Positions 37,249-46,670 of a stretch of 64,000 nucleotides of DNA are shown here, one piece after another. The stretch is taken from positions 1,922,001 through 1,986,000 of the forward strand of contig NZ_CP083560.1 of the NCBI RefSeq assembly GCF_025143825.1. The letters are read 5' to 3'. The first letter of the stretch is position 1. Every line of letters starts with the position of its first letter. Origin of the DNA: Sulfitobacter sp. S223. Its GTDB lineage: Bacteria > Pseudomonadota > Alphaproteobacteria > Rhodobacterales > Rhodobacteraceae. The notes under the pieces are model-generated. The model worked only from the letters and a program-made list of their open reading frames with translations. It was not told the origin of the DNA and made no database searches. A program made the position numbers and the translations under genes.

Positions 37249-37776
37249 TCAACCGCCAAAAGGGCCGACATTTAGGTTCTGGTACATCCCCCAAAGGGCG
37301 GTCACGAAAATCGCAATCATCCCGATAATCTGGGTGTACAGGCGGTGACGCATCAACCGGCGACGCAGCTTTTCTCCGCGCGCGTCTTCTTCCTGAATTA
37401 GACGCGCTGTTGAAATGCTTAGCAAACCCACCAAAGACAACGGAAACGCGAGCAGGATCACCGCTTGGGAAAATTCATTGCCGTATACGAAGCCAAGCAT
37501 CGCCAGCATCGTCAGGAAAAAGCAGGCAAATCCGGCGATCCACAAACCCGACATTTGCGCGATGAATAATATCCGGTTGGTGTTGATGCGCACGAGGTCT
37601 TCGAGATCAATCTCGGTCTGGCCGCCGTGACGCTTGGCGCGCAGCACCATATCAAAAGGCACGCCAAGCCCGTAATGGCTGGTTGTTGACCAAACGACAG
37701 CCATCGCAATCCAGAACCAAAGGTTCGAGAAAGAGCGCATGTCGATCAATTCAAATAGGGTTTCGTACCAGTCCAA
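37249..37776 (-). CDS. Conserved membrane protein of unknown function
   Basis: A 175-residue protein. It has three or four hydrophobic segments (NLWFWIAMAVVWSTTSHY, GLWIAGFACFFLTMLAMLGF, VILLAFPLSLVGLLS, and IIGMIAIFVTALWG) separated by charged loops. I recall close homologues in Rhodobacteraceae being labelled 'component of SufBCD complex', but nothing in this sequence or its neighbours supports a role in iron-sulfur assembly. It lies between mfd and the divergent hemB. Confidence 0.8.
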   Translation of the reverse strand: MDWYETLFELIDMRSFSNLWFWIAMAVVWSTTSHYGLGVPFDMVLRAKRHGGQTEIDLEDLVRINTNRILFIAQMSGLWIAGFACFFLTMLAMLGFVYGNEFSQAVILLAFPLSLVGLLSISTARLIQEEDARGEKLRRRLMRHRLYTQIIGMIAIFVTALWGMYQNLNVGPFGG

Positions 37777-37903
37777 AGCAATGCTCGTTATTCACTTATT
37801 ATGTGTCATAGCGAGCCTTGCAGCAGATTCCTACCCCTCGAGACCTCTTGAGCATGGCAAAAATACATGACAGCTTTGCGCGACCAACCAAAAGGACCCC
37901 ACC

Positions 37904-38902
37904 ATGCAGCCGATCCAAGCCCCCTTTCCTGCCACACGCCTGCGTCGGGTACGCCAGAACGAAGGTATTCGCGGTCTGGTTCGCGAGAATTACCTGTCGG
38001 CGGCAGATTTTATTTGGCCTGTTTTTGTGCGCTCCGGTGAAGGTATTGTTGAGGATATTCCCTCCATGCCCGGGGTTTCCCGCCGGTCCGTCGACAAGAT
38101 CGTAGAAGTGGCTCAGGAAGCTTGGGATCTGGGCATCGGCGCCCTGTGTCTGTTTCCCTACACCGGTCTTGAAGAACGTACAGAAGATTGCGCCGGTGCG
38201 TGGGATCCTGACAACCACGTGAACCGTGCAATTCGTGCAATCAAGGCCGTGCTGCCCGATCTTGTCATCATGACCGATGTGGCGCTGGATACCTACAACA
38301 TCAACGGTCACGACGGTTTTGTGGTGGATGGCGAGATCATCAATGACACCACTGTGCAGGCGTTGGTGAAAATGTCCGTCGAACAGGCACGCGCCGGCGC
38401 GGATATCATTGGACCGTCGGATATGATGGACGGGCGCATTGGTGCGATCCGCGCAGGACTTGAGGCGGAAGGCCATCAGAATGTGATGATCCTGAGCTAC
38501 GCTGCGAAATACGCCAGCGCCTTTTACGGCCCGTTCCGCGATGCGGTCGGTGCCTCCGGTGCGCTGACGGGCGACAAGAAGACCTATCAGATGGACCCCG
38601 CCAACAGTGATGAGGCATTGCGCCTTGTGGCCCGTGACCTGTCTGAGGGCGCTGATATGGTGATGGTGAAACCGGGCCTGCCCTATCTCGACATCTGCCG
38701 CCGCGTAAAAGACGCGTTCGGCGCGCCGACCTTCGCCTATCAGGTGTCAGGCGAATACAGCATGATCAAAGCCGCCGCAGCGGCGGGCATGATCGACGAA
38801 GAACGCGTGATGATGGAAAGCCTTATGGCGTTCAAGCGTGCCGGCTGCGACGGTATCCTGACATATTTTGCGCCAGCCGCGGCAAAACTGCTTCGCGGGT
38901 AA
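37904..38902 (+). CDS. hemB: Porphobilinogen synthase (delta-aminolevulinic acid dehydratase)
   Basis: Condenses two 5-aminolevulinate to porphobilinogen for heme, chlorophyll and B12. It has 332 residues. Conserved stretches include YAAKYASAFYGPFRDA with the Schiff-base lysine, and MVKPGLPYLDICRRV with the second lysine. The stretch that carries the zinc cysteines in other bacteria reads DVALDTYNINGHDGFV, so this is the non-zinc Mg/K-type enzyme common in alphaproteobacteria. It is divergent from the membrane-protein gene and converges with a frameshifted gene. Confidence 0.97.
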   Translation: MQPIQAPFPATRLRRVRQNEGIRGLVRENYLSAADFIWPVFVRSGEGIVEDIPSMPGVSRRSVDKIVEVAQEAWDLGIGALCLFPYTGLEERTEDCAGAWDPDNHVNRAIRAIKAVLPDLVIMTDVALDTYNINGHDGFVVDGEIINDTTVQALVKMSVEQARAGADIIGPSDMMDGRIGAIRAGLEAEGHQNVMILSYAAKYASAFYGPFRDAVGASGALTGDKKTYQMDPANSDEALRLVARDLSEGADMVMVKPGLPYLDICRRVKDAFGAPTFAYQVSGEYSMIKAAAAAGMIDEERVMMESLMAFKRAGCDGILTYFAPAAAKLLRG

Positions 38903-38911
38903 AGCTGTAGC

Positions 38912-39683
38912 TCAAAATGGCATAAAACTGTAGCCCCCAAACCAGTCTCTCAGGGCCGCAATTCCTTCCACGTCTTGGCGCGGAAGATAGATCAGGGTGA
39001 GACCATCCAGCGGAACTGTTGTCAGCATGACGCGCCCGTTTGTATCGGCCAAAAGCAAGGGGTTACCCTGTTCCGGACTTTGCTCACTTGCCATACGGTA
39101 TATGATCGCCATCGCGTCCTGAATGGATATATCCAGCGTCTCTCCGGTCATGTTCTCAAATGCTTTGGCCGCGTCCGTCAGCAGAGTTTCCATTGATTTG
39201 TCGCGGTCCGTTGCCTTGAAATCCCACAACGGCACATAGGCTGTTGCAAACTGCACGTTTCCATCCTGCTCCATATAGTTGACCGTGATTTGCCGTTCCG
39301 GATCAGCACATCCTCGGACAGACGCGCTTTTGAACTCCGGATAGGCCGCTTCTGCAGCCTCGTACGTGTGCTGCAGCTGCGTGCGGTACGCATCATTGAG
39401 CGGGCGCTTTTCTTTGAAATTGGTCCATGCGTCAAGCAAGACAGTCTGCTGTTTTTTGTAGTTCTCGGTTACTTTGTTCTTATCAAATTTGAATCCGGGG
39501 GCCGCTTGCTGTTCCAAGCTGAGCAATTCCAGTTGAAACCCCCGCCTCCCGCAGCGATTGATGAAACGCACTTCCCTTCACTGGCGCAACATCCTGCGCG
39601 GGCAGCGCCATCAGATAAAATGCAATAATCGCAAAGTCTTTTATAATCCCGATCTCCTCAGACAAATACGGGCCCGCGTGCAT
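38912..39683 (-). pseudogene. Exported hypothetical protein, frameshifted
   Basis: Two minus-strand frames join into one protein. Frame A (to 39683) encodes a signal-like KDFAIIAFYLMALPAQ and then HQSLREAG. Frame B (38912-39571) continues FQLELLSLEQQAAPG and the rest, to an end at WFGGYSFMPF. The junction is a run of five G (C in the plus strand, 39539-39543); removing one G restores an open frame. The best ribosome site, GAGGAG (39659-39654), lies 6 bases before an ATT (39647), not an ATG, so the start codon may also be lost. No family was recognised. Sequencing error or an unusual start and programmed slip remain possible. Confidence 0.7.
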
Positions 39684-39904
39684 TCCTAATGCCTATTTAT
39701 GGCGTGCTTGGGGCGGAATGCGGGCCTCTTCCGGCCTGCTGGCTGTTGAATTACAGCCCTATTTTCCCGACGTGGCGGCGGAGGATACAGCATCTTTCCG
39801 CCCAATCGGTCAAAGGCGATGACATCCCGCAAAAATCCGCCTATAGTATGTTCAAGTCGGACAATACCGGCAATTCGAGCAGTGTAACGAGACAGGCAAA
39901 TCAC

Positions 39905-40471
39905 ATGACCCATTCTATTCTTACGCGCCGCGCATTTGCGTTGGGCGCGGTTGCTGGCACCAGCACTTTGGCCGCTTGCGGGAACGGCATCGGCTCCGGC
40001 GGGGCCGGCACAATTGATGCGCGCGTCGACAGGACGCTCGAAGAAATGTACCGCACCTTCCCCAACACCCGCACCCTCGCGGATAAATCAAACGGCATGC
40101 TTGTGATGCCGCTGGTGACCGAGGCTGGCCTTGGTCTGGGCGGCGCTTACGGGCGCGGCGCTTTGCGGGTGAACAACATTTCCGTGGACTACTATTCGGT
40201 GACAAAGGCCACGGGCGGTTTGCAGATCGGTGCACAGCAATATGCGCACGTGTTGTTCTTTATGACAGATGATGCGTTGACGAGCTTCCGTCGTGCGCCA
40301 GGTTGGGCCGCAGGCGCCAACATCGAATATGTCATTTCTGATCGCGGCGACAGCGTAAGTGCAGACACAAATACTGTGCTGTCCCCTGTATTGGCTGTTG
40401 TTTTTGGCCGCGCGGGTCTTCGGATCGGTGCGACGCTTGAAGGCAGCAAGTATACGCGGATCATCCCCTAA
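39905..40471 (+). CDS. SYLF/Ysc84-domain lipoprotein
   Basis: A 188-residue lipoprotein. The signal peptide has a twin-arginine-like start (LTRRAFALGAVAG) and a lipobox with Cys25 (TLAAC). The mature part has the SYLF lipid-binding domain pattern (SNGMLVMPLVTEAGLGLGGAYGRGALR, here in part, then a conserved SVTKATGGLQIGAQQY). SYLF domains bind phosphoinositides or other lipids. The N-terminal start at 39905 is chosen for the signal peptide; the frame is open further 5'. A strong terminator follows. Confidence 0.9.
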   Translation: MTHSILTRRAFALGAVAGTSTLAACGNGIGSGGAGTIDARVDRTLEEMYRTFPNTRTLADKSNGMLVMPLVTEAGLGLGGAYGRGALRVNNISVDYYSVTKATGGLQIGAQQYAHVLFFMTDDALTSFRRAPGWAAGANIEYVISDRGDSVSADTNTVLSPVLAVVFGRAGLRIGATLEGSKYTRIIP

Positions 40472-40477
40472 ACGATT

Positions 40478-40517
40478 TGTGGCACCACCTTAATGTGGTG
40501 CCACATATTCCTGTTTT
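40478..40517. terminator. Rho-independent terminator after the SYLF gene
   Basis: The perfect 11-base stem TGTGGCACCAC (40478-40488) / GTGGTGCCACA (40495-40505) has a 6-base loop, then TATTCCTGTTTTT. It lies between convergent genes and may also serve the dehydrogenase gene on the minus strand. Confidence 0.75.
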
Positions 40518-40531
40518 TAAACGGGTTTTCT

Positions 40532-41404
40532 TCAGCCCATTTTTCTGAGGCGCTTGATCAGGCTTGAGGTGTCCCAGCGGCCACCGCCCAGTTTCTGCAC
40601 ATCCTTGTAGAATTGATCTACCAGTGCCGTGATCGGCAAACTCGCGCCCGTCTCATCTGCCGTGTCCAGACAAATTCCCAGATCTTTGCGCATCCAGTCG
40701 ACGGCAAAGCCGTGATCAAACTCATCATCAAGCATTGTCTCATAGCGGTTGGCCATCTGCCAACTACCCGCAGCGCCCTGACTGATCACCTCTACCACAG
40801 CGCGCCCGTCCAATCCTGCTTTCTCGGCGAAATGCAAAGCCTCAGACAGCCCCTGAACCACGCCTGCGATGGCGATCTGGTTGCACATCTTGGTCATCTG
40901 GCCCGCACCGCTGTCTCCGATGCGGCGACAAATTTTGGAATAGACCTCCATCACCGGCAACGCTGCATTGAACGCGGCTTCGTCCCCACCGCACATGATC
41001 GAAAGCTGCGCATTCTCCGCGCCGGCCTGACCGCCGGAAATCGGCGCGTCAACAAAGCTGATCTTCGCGTCTGTGGCTGCGGCATAGAGTTCGCGTGTAA
41101 CAGCAGCGGAAACGGTGGTGTGATCCACAAACACCGCCCCTGCCTGCATGCCCGCAAAGGCCCCATCATCGCCTAGACAGACAGACCGCAGGTCGTCGTC
41201 GTTGCCAACGCAAGACATCACGAAATCAGCCCCCTCGGCAGCTTCGCGCGGTGTCGCGGCGAAGGCACCGCCATAGGTTTTTGTCCAGTCTTCGGCCTTG
41301 GCCGTCGTACGGTTATACACCGTCACCTCATGACCTGCTTTCTGCAGGTGCCCCGCCATAGGAGCCCCCATCACGCCCAAACCTAAAAACGCCAGCTTCG
41401 CCAT
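40532..41404 (-). CDS. 3-hydroxyisobutyrate/beta-hydroxyacid dehydrogenase
   Basis: An NAD(P)-dependent beta-hydroxyacid dehydrogenase of 290 residues. The Rossmann motif FLGLGVMGAPMAGHL, the substrate loop DAPISGGQAGAENA and the catalytic Lys region GQMTKMCNQ are present. This family includes 3-hydroxyisobutyrate, tartronate semialdehyde and related dehydrogenases; the substrate is not settled by sequence. The start MAKLAFL at 41404 has AAGGAAA just upstream; the longer frame to 41482 overlaps the divergent penicillin acylase leader. It is divergent from that gene. Confidence 0.92.
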   Translation of the reverse strand: MAKLAFLGLGVMGAPMAGHLQKAGHEVTVYNRTTAKAEDWTKTYGGAFAATPREAAEGADFVMSCVGNDDDLRSVCLGDDGAFAGMQAGAVFVDHTTVSAAVTRELYAAATDAKISFVDAPISGGQAGAENAQLSIMCGGDEAAFNAALPVMEVYSKICRRIGDSGAGQMTKMCNQIAIAGVVQGLSEALHFAEKAGLDGRAVVEVISQGAAGSWQMANRYETMLDDEFDHGFAVDWMRKDLGICLDTADETGASLPITALVDQFYKDVQKLGGGRWDTSSLIKRLRKMG

Positions 41405-41503
41405 GTGCTTTTCCTTACTATGATGTTGCGCTATTGCTGCGCATATACCTATCACCGTGGACCGCAGGGTCAAACACGGCACGGGGCGGTTTCGGAGGGT
41501 TCT

Positions 41504-43972
41504 ATGGCTTTGGTTTTTCGCTGGCTTATTCGGCTTGCAGCGGGGTTGCTGGTGTTAAGCGTGCTGGTAGTGACCGCTGTGTACTGGCTCGCCTCGCGGT
41601 CATTGCCTGACTACAACGCGGAAATAGAGGTGCCAAATCTTGAACGTACGGTCGAGATCGTGCGCGACAATGCCAACGTACCCCATATCTTTGCCCCCCA
41701 GGACGAAGATGTCTTCTTTGGTCTTGGGTTTGCCCATGCACAGGACCGTCTGTGGCAGATGACTACAATGCGCCGCACTGCGCAGGGTCGCCTGTCAGAG
41801 GTTTTTGGCGCAGCGACGCTTGATACAGACAAACTGTTGCGGCGTCTCGACATCTACGCACTCTCCGTTGCCTCGATGGAGGCGTTGGACGAACGGACCC
41901 AGAACGCCTTGCGCGCCTATGCGGACGGCGTGAATGCGCGGCTGGACCAAATCAACTCTGATGCGTTGGGACGCGGCGCACCGGAGATGTTCCTTTTCAA
42001 CGCACCGATGGCACCATGGCGGCCGGCCGACAGCATCGCGATCGTCAAACTTATGGGTTTGCAGCTGTCCGGTCATCTGGACGCGGAAGTGATGCGGGCA
42101 CGCGTGTCTTTGGCGCTGCCAGACGCCGCACGTTTGCGCGATATACTGCCAGACGCCCCCGGTACTGGCGTGGCTTCCCTGCCCCAATATGCGACCCTTT
42201 TTCCCGATGTGCCCCGCTTTGCCCAGACGCAGCCTTATAGCGCCCATCCGCTGTCGCCGTTCAAGCGGACCGCCTTTGCGGGGGCCTCAAACGCGTGGGC
42301 CGCTGCGCCATCGCGTTCCGCTTCGGGGGGCACTTTGCTTGCCAATGATCCCCACCTTGGTTTCACCGCCCCTGCCATCTGGTATCTCGCTCGTCTCGAG
42401 CTTGAGACAGGTGGCGTAATCGGCGCGACGATCCCCGGCATTCCCGTCGTTCTTAGTGGTCGCTCTGCGGATCTGGGGTGGGGGATAACATCCTCTTATC
42501 TGGATGATCAGGATGTCTACATAGAAGAGCTGAACCCGGCGAACCGCGAAGAATACCGAACGCCGGACGGGTTCAAGAAATTTGTCAAACGGGCTTCGAT
42601 CATCACGGTCAAAGACCTTGATCCGGTGACCCTGACGCTGCGCTGGACGGATAACGGCCCTGTCCTGCCCGGAACGCACTACAACCTTGCGTCGGTCACG
42701 CCGCCGGGGCACGTCGCCTCTGTCAACTGGACGGTATTGAGCCCCAACGACACCACCATGCAAGCCGCGATGGAGCTGATGGGGGCCAAGACAGTTGCAG
42801 ACGGGATCGCCGCTGCCAAAGGCTTTATCGCGCCCTCCCAGAACCTGACGCTGGTAGATCACGAAAACATTGCGATGAAGACTATTGGCGCTGCCCCCAA
42901 GCGTGATCCGAAACACCAGAGCAAAGGTCGGCTACCAAGCCCCGGTTGGATCGCGACAAACCGCTGGCAAGGGACCCTGCCTTTCAGCGCCAATCCCGGT
43001 TTTGTTGCGCCTGCGGGCGGGATTTTGGGCAATACGAATAACAAGATGGTCGATCGCCCTTTCCCTAACCATGTGTCTTATGAGTGGGGCGACACGCAGC
43101 GTGTGCAGCGCTGGCAGCGGTTGATGCAGGGCCGTCAGGTCCACACGCGCGACAGCTTCATCGAAGCCCAGCTTGATACTGTCAGCTTTACCGCGCGCTC
43201 CTTGTTGCCATTGATCGGTGCCGAGCTTTGGTTCACCGGAGAGGCTGCGCCAGAAGGCACATCCGAAGCGTTGCGCCAGCGTGCGCTAAGCCTGCTTGCC
43301 GGCTGGTCGGGTGAGATGAATGAACACATGCCAGAGCCGTTGATCTACGCGACGTGGCTGCGGGCGCTACAAGATCGCCTGATCCGCGACGAACTTGGCC
43401 CGCTCACAGCCGAATTTACCCACGTAGAGCCCCTGTTCATCGAGCGTGTCTTCCGCAACGTGGAAGGCGCAAATGCGTGGTGCGATGTGTTCCAGTCCGC
43501 GCCGGTAGAAACCTGCGCAGACATGGCGAGGCTTGCGTTGGATGACGCTCTTTTGCAAATATCTCAGGAATACGGCACGGCATTGGAATCCCTGCGATGG
43601 GGTGACGCCCATCAGGCGACCCATGACCATCCGGTTCTGGGTGAAGTTCCCTTGCTGCGGTATTTCGTCAACATCCGGCAAAGCACATCTGGCGGCGACC
43701 ACACGCTGATGCGCGGTCGCACCAAAGGAACAGACCCCGATCCGTTTCTCAACGTTCATGGCGCGGGGTATCGCGGGGTTTACGATTTTGCTGATCCGGA
43801 TAGTTCGGTGTTTGTGTCCTCGACCGGCCAGTCAGGACATTTCCTGTCCCGCCATTACGATGATCTGGCGCAGATGTGGCGGCGTGGCGAATATATCCCG
43901 ATGTCACTGGACCAGGAGCTTGCTCGCGCAGCATCTGTCGGCGTGACCCTGCTGATCCCGCTTGCCCCATGA
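41504..43972 (+). CDS. Penicillin acylase family Ntn hydrolase, membrane-anchored
   Basis: An 822-residue amide hydrolase made as a precursor. It starts with one membrane segment ([21 protein letters not shown]) that could be a signal anchor. The predicted N-terminal nucleophile is Ser262 in ASNAWAA, where autocatalytic cleavage would separate the two chains. LANDPHLGF and HAQDRLWQM are typical. Family members hydrolyse penicillins, cephalosporin side chains or N-acyl-homoserine lactones; this one cannot be assigned. The stop overlaps the next gene as ATGA. Confidence 0.92.
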   Translation: MALVFRWLIRLAAGLLVLSVLVVTAVYWLASRSLPDYNAEIEVPNLERTVEIVRDNANVPHIFAPQDEDVFFGLGFAHAQDRLWQMTTMRRTAQGRLSEVFGAATLDTDKLLRRLDIYALSVASMEALDERTQNALRAYADGVNARLDQINSDALGRGAPEMFLFNAPMAPWRPADSIAIVKLMGLQLSGHLDAEVMRARVSLALPDAARLRDILPDAPGTGVASLPQYATLFPDVPRFAQTQPYSAHPLSPFKRTAFAGASNAWAAAPSRSASGGTLLANDPHLGFTAPAIWYLARLELETGGVIGATIPGIPVVLSGRSADLGWGITSSYLDDQDVYIEELNPANREEYRTPDGFKKFVKRASIITVKDLDPVTLTLRWTDNGPVLPGTHYNLASVTPPGHVASVNWTVLSPNDTTMQAAMELMGAKTVADGIAAAKGFIAPSQNLTLVDHENIAMKTIGAAPKRDPKHQSKGRLPSPGWIATNRWQGTLPFSANPGFVAPAGGILGNTNNKMVDRPFPNHVSYEWGDTQRVQRWQRLMQGRQVHTRDSFIEAQLDTVSFTARSLLPLIGAELWFTGEAAPEGTSEALRQRALSLLAGWSGEMNEHMPEPLIYATWLRALQDRLIRDELGPLTAEFTHVEPLFIERVFRNVEGANAWCDVFQSAPVETCADMARLALDDALLQISQEYGTALESLRWGDAHQATHDHPVLGEVPLLRYFVNIRQSTSGGDHTLMRGRTKGTDPDPFLNVHGAGYRGVYDFADPDSSVFVSSTGQSGHFLSRHYDDLAQMWRRGEYIPMSLDQELARAASVGVTLLIPLAP

Positions 43973-44535
43973 GCAACCGTGTCATCCTGTTCAACAAGCC
44001 CTATGGTGTGCTGTCGCAATTCACGGACAAAGGCACCGAAGGTTCGCCCCGGCCGACCCTCTCCGGCTTCATTGATGAGCCGGGGTTTTACCCTGCTGGC
44101 CGTCTGGACCGTGATAGCGAAGGCCTGATGGTTCTGACAGATCACGGCCCTTTGCAGGCGCGGATTTCAAATCCGAAATACAAGCTGGAAAAAACCTATC
44201 TGGTGCAAGTCGAAGGCACACCAGACGAAAAAGCGTTGGAGGCATTACGCCGCGGTGTGGCGCTGAAGGATGGGATGACCCGCCCTGCCCGCGTTGAAGT
44301 CACTACCCCACCAGATAATCTTTGGCAGCGTGACCCACCAGTGCGATTTCGAAAATCTGTTCCTGATGCGTGGCTACAGATCACAATATCAGAGGGTCGC
44401 AATCGTCAGGTGCGCCGGATGACCGCGCATGTCGGGATGCCGACCCTGCGCCTGATCCGTCTACAGGTCGGCAACTGGGAGCTGAACCAGCTGCGCCCCG
44501 GTGCGTGGCGCTTTGCCTCGGCTACAGGTGCTTGA
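43969..44535 (+). CDS. RluE-type rRNA pseudouridine synthase
   Basis: A 188-residue enzyme of the RsuA/RluB/E/F class that isomerises one uridine in ribosomal RNA. The catalytic Asp is in [29 protein letters not shown] near the C terminus is the second family motif. There is no N-terminal S4 domain, as in RluE. The start overlaps the penicillin acylase stop by ATGA, so translation is coupled, although no functional link is known. Confidence 0.92.
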   Translation: MSNRVILFNKPYGVLSQFTDKGTEGSPRPTLSGFIDEPGFYPAGRLDRDSEGLMVLTDHGPLQARISNPKYKLEKTYLVQVEGTPDEKALEALRRGVALKDGMTRPARVEVTTPPDNLWQRDPPVRFRKSVPDAWLQITISEGRNRQVRRMTAHVGMPTLRLIRLQVGNWELNQLRPGAWRFASATGA

Positions 44536-44538
44536 GAA

Positions 44539-44943
44539 CTAGCTGGTAAATAGCCGCGCAAGCGCCACACCGGCGGTTGCGGAAAATCCGGTAAGGAACG
44601 TGCCCCACGCCAAATCGGCCATGACCAACGTCGTGGTCCAATCCTTCAGTATGGCGTAGTTGGTGAATTCGTAGGTGCCATAGGCGGCCGCCCCGATCAA
44701 CGCTGCTGACCCGAACACCCACAGCAGGGATTTGTCGGCGGACAACGCGGGCCAGGATACGAACCACATCACCACAAAAACCAGAAACGCATAGAACAGG
44801 AACGCGGGCACCACGCGGAAGTTCTCTAGCATCAGGGGGCCAATTGCACGCTCAAACAAAGGTTTGATGAGATAGCTTAGACCGACAAAGTCTACGGCTA
44901 GAAAGACAAGGAAGGTCACAACATAGGCAAGGGTATAGGACAT
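44539..44943 (-). CDS. DUF2177 membrane protein
   Basis: A 134-residue inner-membrane protein with four predicted helices (TLAYVVTFLVFLAVDFVGLS, AFLFYAFLVFVVMWFVSWPAL, ALIGAAAYGTYEFTNYAIL and AWGTFLTGFSATAGVALARL). YEFTNYAILKDW is the DUF2177 signature. Function unknown. The start at 44943 has GGAG 10 bases upstream. It converges with the pseudouridine synthase gene, 3 bases apart. Confidence 0.88.
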   Translation of the reverse strand: MSYTLAYVVTFLVFLAVDFVGLSYLIKPLFERAIGPLMLENFRVVPAFLFYAFLVFVVMWFVSWPALSADKSLLWVFGSAALIGAAAYGTYEFTNYAILKDWTTTLVMADLAWGTFLTGFSATAGVALARLFTS

Positions 44944-45010
44944 CGGGGGTCTCCGCTGGAACACTTACTAAAGTGATATGTAGCGACTGAACCGGAATGC
45001 GAAGAAATTT

Positions 45011-46309
45011 TTACAGACGCTGGTATGCGGCTTCTACATCAGCGGACCATCGCACTGTCAGATCAAAGCCGTCTTCAGTCTGGGTTTCTGACATCACCAC
45101 GTCTTGCGCAAAAAGCCACGCCCGCTTACGGCCTTCGGCAAAGGTCAGTGACAGCTCTGCTGTGCGCAGGGCGCCTTGCAACGCCTCCGCGACTGCGGTT
45201 TGCAAGGCATCAAGCCCCTCACCCGTGATCGCAGAGATAGCCAGCACGTTTTCGTCGCGTGCGGCACGCTCCCGCATGGCATCGGCTCTGTCATCGGGCA
45301 GCAGATCGAGCTTATTCCAAACCTCGAAGGTGCGCGTTTCTTGCGGCACCCCAAGAGATTTGAGAATTTCGCGCACGTCATGCGCCTGTTCCTCTGTCTC
45401 GGCATGCGAGACATCGCGGACATGCAGAATGATGTCGGCGGCCAACACTTCTTCTAGGGTCGCACGGAACGCGGCCACAAGTTCTGTGGGCAGATCGGAA
45501 ATAAACCCAACTGTATCGCTTAGAATGATTTCCGGCCCGTCAAGCAGCTCAAGACTGCGCATCGTAGGGTCCAAAGTGGCAAAGAGCATATCTTTGACCA
45601 GAACGTCCGCACCGGTCAATCTGTTGAAAAGCGTCGATTTACCGGCGTTGGTGTAGCCCACCAAGGCAACAATCGGATACGGCACCTTTGCGCGGGCCGC
45701 GCGGTGCAGCGCACGGGTTTTAACAACCTTTTCAAGCTGCCGACGTAACCGGACAAGCTGTTCGTCAATTGCACGGCGGTCAGCCTCGATCTGTGTCTCA
45801 CCAGGGCCACCCACAAAACCAAGGCCGCCGCGCTGCCGCTCAAGGTGGGTCCATGCGCGCACCAATCGGGTACGTTGATAGTTAAGGGCTGCCATCTCAA
45901 CCTGAAGCACGCCTTCACGGGTGGCGGCACGGTCACTGAAGATTTCCAGAATCAGACCTGTCCGGTCGAGCAGTTTGACCTTCCACGCTTTTTCAAGATT
46001 TCGTTGCTGTACCGGACTGACAGGACCGTCAACCAATACAAGCTCGATCTCATTGTCGTGCAGAATTTCGCGCAGTTCGTTGATTTTGCCGGAGCCAAAC
46101 AAATGGCCTGCATTCACCGTCCGCAGCGGCACGACGTCAGAGCCGATTACCTCAAGGTTCGGCAAAGCCTCCGCCAAAGCGACGGCTTCTTCTAACGCAG
46201 GAACGGCGTTGCGCCGGTCATTGTCATTTTTGATGTCAGGATGCAGGACCCATGCGCGTGTTTTTGCGGGGCCGTCTGTCTCGTCAATCTGGAATTGTTC
46301 TTTGCTCAA
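45011..46309 (-). CDS. hflX: GTPase HflX
   Basis: A ribosome-binding GTPase of 432 residues, also a helper in rescuing stalled or heat-damaged ribosomes. Domains in order: N-terminal HflX domain ([17 protein letters not shown]), a linker, and the G domain with G1 [16 protein letters not shown]3 DTVGFIS and G4 NKLD. The start is a TTG at 46309 that overlaps the hfq stop as TTGA. Usually ATG-started HflX genes follow hfq; here the coupling site uses TTG. Confidence 0.94.
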
Positions 46310-46545
46310 GAAGCGTCTTCGCCCTCATACAAGCTGATCGGCTGGCTTGGCATGATCGTAGAAATGGCATGTTTGTAGACCAGTTGCGATTGGCCATCGC
46401 GGCGCAGCAGAACGCAGAAGTTGTCAAACCATGTAATGACGCCCTGCAGTTTCACACCGTTGATCAGGAAGATTGTTACCGGTACTTTGGTCTTGCGTAC
46501 GTGGTTCAGGAACGCATCCTGAAGGTTCTGTCTATCAGACGCCAT
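46306..46545 (-). CDS. hfq: RNA chaperone Hfq
   Basis: The hexameric Sm-like protein that pairs small RNAs with mRNAs. It has 79 residues. The Sm1 motif is [20 protein letters not shown] and the Sm2 motif is YKHAISTI. It is identical in style to Hfq of other Rhodobacterales, which lack the long C-terminal tail of E. coli Hfq. The start MASDRQ at 46545 is preferred; a Met 5 codons upstream (46560) is possible. It ends with a 4-base overlap with hflX. Confidence 0.97.
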
Positions 46546-46670
46546 AGTTTGATCTTTCATTTTTTCTTGTCTTTTGCCGCAATCGGCTAGTCCCGACGGA
46601 CTATGAAGTGCCTGTTTAGAAGTTTCCACCCCCAAAAGTTGGCAACGGCATCGCGTCCTTTGACGCCGTG

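Noticed and set aside
37904-38902. Missing zinc cysteines in HemB as a defect
   Set aside because: This is the normal non-zinc form of the enzyme in alphaproteobacteria.
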